This document shows, piece after piece, positions 5,285-6,710 of a stretch of 6,710 bases of DNA (position 1 is its first letter; the number at the start of each line of letters is the position of its first letter). Source of the stretch: Desulfobacteraceae bacterium (GTDB taxonomy: Bacteria; Desulfobacterota; Desulfobacteria; Desulfobacterales; SURF-7); NCBI GenBank assembly GCA_030618925.1, contig JAUXCK010000153.1, forward strand, positions 1 to 6,710, read 5' to 3'. A program made the position numbers and the translations under genes. Under the pieces are notes generated by a model. The model had not been told where the DNA came from, made no database searches, and saw nothing but the letters and a program-made list of their open reading frames with translations.

Positions 5285-6710
5285 ATGCGGTTTGACAAGT
5301 TTACCATAAAATCACAGGAACTGATTGCAGGTGCACAATCTCTGGCCGGTCAGCGTCAAAATCAACAGATCGAGCCTGAGCATCTACTCTCGGTCATGCT
5401 GAGCGAGAAGGAAGGAATTGTCCCTTCCATGCTCCGGAAACTCGGGACCTCCCGTGGCAGTATTGTTCAGGATCTGACGCTTGCCATAGGGAAAATACCA
5501 AAAATCACCGGCAACGGGCCGGGAGACGTTTACATCTCCCAACGGACAAAGACCCTCCTGGACGCCGCATTGCTAGAAGCAACCAACATGAAAGATCAGT
5601 ATGTCAGCATTGAACATATTTTCCTGGCAATCGCTGAAGAAAAAAAAAGCGATGTAGCAAAAATTCTTGCCCATCACGGGGTTTCAAAAGAATCAATTTT
5701 AAAAGTATTGATGGAATTTCGCGGAAACCAGACCATTACAGACCCGAATCCTGAAGAAAAATACCAGGCATTGGAGAAGTTCAGCATAGATTTGACACAA
5801 CTGGCCAATACCGGCAAACTTGATCCCGTCATCGGCCGGGACAATGAAATAAGACGAATTGTTCAAGTCCTGTCAAGACGAACCAAAAACAACCCGGTTC
5901 TTATCGGGGAGCCGGGGGTTGGAAAAACAGCCATTGTGGAGGGGTTGGCCCAGCGCATTGTTATCGGCGACGTGACTGAAACCCTGAAGAACAAACGTCT
6001 TGTTTCCCTGGATATGGGAGCGCTTATCGCCGGCACAAAATACAGAGGCGAATTTGAAGACCGGCTGAAGGCCGTCCTGAAAGAAGTAGAAAGTGCTGAA
6101 GGGGAGGTGATTCTTTTTATTGATGAGCTGCATACTGTTGTCGGGGCCGGTGCATCAGAAGGATCAATGGACGCCTCTAATATGCTGAAACCCGCCCTTG
6201 CCAGAGGAACCCTGAAGTGTATTGGTGCCACCACATTAACCGAATACCGGAAATATATTGAAAAGGATGCCGCCCTTGAACGGCGGTTTCAACCGGTAAT
6301 GACGCGGGAACCCTCTGTCGAAGATACGGTATCTATACTTCGGGGACTTAAGGAAAAATATGAGGTCCATCATGGTGTCAGAATCAAAGACTCGGCCATT
6401 GTGGCAGCGGCAACCCTTTCCGACCGGTATATTGCTGACCGTTTTCTACCGGATAAAGCCATTGACCTGATTGATGAATGTGCTTCAAAACTCAGAATCG
6501 AAATTGACAGCATGCCTGCTGACATTGATGAGATCCAGCGAAAAATCGTGCAGACGGAGATCGAACGGGAAGCATTAAAAAGAGAGACGGATCCTTCCTC
6601 AAAAGAACGGCTGGCCGTGATAGAAAATGAACTGGCCGTGATGAATGAACAGATAACTGAAATGAAAGCGCACTGGACCAATGAGAAGGATACGATCCAA
6701 ACCATACGAA
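5285..6710 (+). CDS. clpB: ATP-dependent chaperone/disaggregase ClpB, 3'-truncated by the window edge
   Basis: ClpB is a cytoplasmic hexameric AAA+ machine that, with DnaK, pulls proteins out of aggregates. The frame is open from ATG 5285 to the window end (475 codons of the usual 850 or so). GGAG (5276-5279) sits five bases before the start. Residues 1-145 are the two-repeat Clp N domain (DKFTIKSQE, EPEHLL, SIEHIFLAI). The first AAA+ domain follows: DPVIGRDNEIRR from 180, Walker A GEPGVGKT at 208-215 (K214), Walker B VILFIDE at 275-281 (E281), the GATT sensor at 314-317 and Arg-finger pair R333-R334. All are offset by two from E. coli. From about residue 410 a charged heptad-like stretch is the start of the middle coiled-coil domain, which separates ClpB from ClpA and ClpC. 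The second AAA+ domain lies outside the window. It seems to have its own promoter, with 172 bases separating it from tatC. Confidence 0.97.
   Translation, partial: MRFDKFTIKSQELIAGAQSLAGQRQNQQIEPEHLLSVMLSEKEGIVPSMLRKLGTSRGSIVQDLTLAIGKIPKITGNGPGDVYISQRTKTLLDAALLEATNMKDQYVSIEHIFLAIAEEKKSDVAKILAHHGVSKESILKVLMEFRGNQTITDPNPEEKYQALEKFSIDLTQLANTGKLDPVIGRDNEIRRIVQVLSRRTKNNPVLIGEPGVGKTAIVEGLAQRIVIGDVTETLKNKRLVSLDMGALIAGTKYRGEFEDRLKAVLKEVESAEGEVILFIDELHTVVGAGASEGSMDASNMLKPALARGTLKCIGATTLTEYRKYIEKDAALERRFQPVMTREPSVEDTVSILRGLKEKYEVHHGVRIKDSAIVAAATLSDRYIADRFLPDKAIDLIDECASKLRIEIDSMPADIDEIQRKIVQTEIEREALKRETDPSSKERLAVIENELAVMNEQITEMKAHWTNEKDTIQTIR

Noticed and set aside
5863..6234. Minus-strand open frame inside clpB
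   Set aside because: It is antisense to the highly conserved first AAA+ domain of ClpB, Ser/Thr/Pro/Arg-rich as shadows usually are, and has no domain pattern of its own.
6370..6705. Minus-strand open frame inside clpB
   Set aside because: It is antisense to the ClpB middle-domain coding region, with Ser-rich, low-complexity composition typical of a shadow.

Overview
The window reads as an ordinary chromosomal stretch from a Gram-negative bacterium. My best guess is a sulfate-reducer-type Desulfobacterota (former Deltaproteobacteria, near Desulfobacteraceae). That rests on gene content (class III CoA transferase, outer-membrane barrel, MltA lipoprotein, a TatB-like/TatC pair, ClpB), moderate GC with A/T-rich intergenic DNA, and general resemblance of the proteins. 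It is an inference, not a database match.

Layout: (1) Bases 1-803, plus strand, are the 3' part of a CaiB/BaiF-family CoA transferase whose usual catalytic Asp position reads His. It ends in a nested inverted repeat (781-842) that probably terminates transcription from both sides. (2) Bases 893-1258, minus strand, encode a small secreted or membrane-anchored protein of unknown function, preceded by a near-consensus sigma-54 promoter (1325-1340) and a cluster of TTGATA motifs. (3) Bases 1259-1757 hold no convincing gene. They carry those control sites, an imperfect A/T inverted repeat, and a GC-richer stretch (1592-1705) that can fold into several competing hairpins. (4) Bases 1758-2336, minus strand, encode a small outer-membrane beta-barrel protein with its own TTGACA promoter. 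(5) Bases 2557-3849, plus strand, encode an MltA-type lytic transglycosylase lipoprotein, divergent from the barrel gene. (6) Bases 4031-5112 carry tatB-like and tatC genes in one apparent operon behind a sigma-70-like promoter. (7) From base 5285 to the window end runs the first half of clpB, cut off in the middle domain.

Functionally this is mostly cell-envelope and protein-quality housekeeping: peptidoglycan turnover (MltA), export of folded proteins (Tat), an outer-membrane barrel, and a disaggregase (ClpB). I see no defence system, CRISPR array, transposase, tRNA or rRNA, and no clear novel multi-gene system. The points most worth a second look are the Asp-to-His change in the CoA transferase, the sigma-54 promoter in front of the unknown small protein, and the structured non-coding stretch near 1592-1705.
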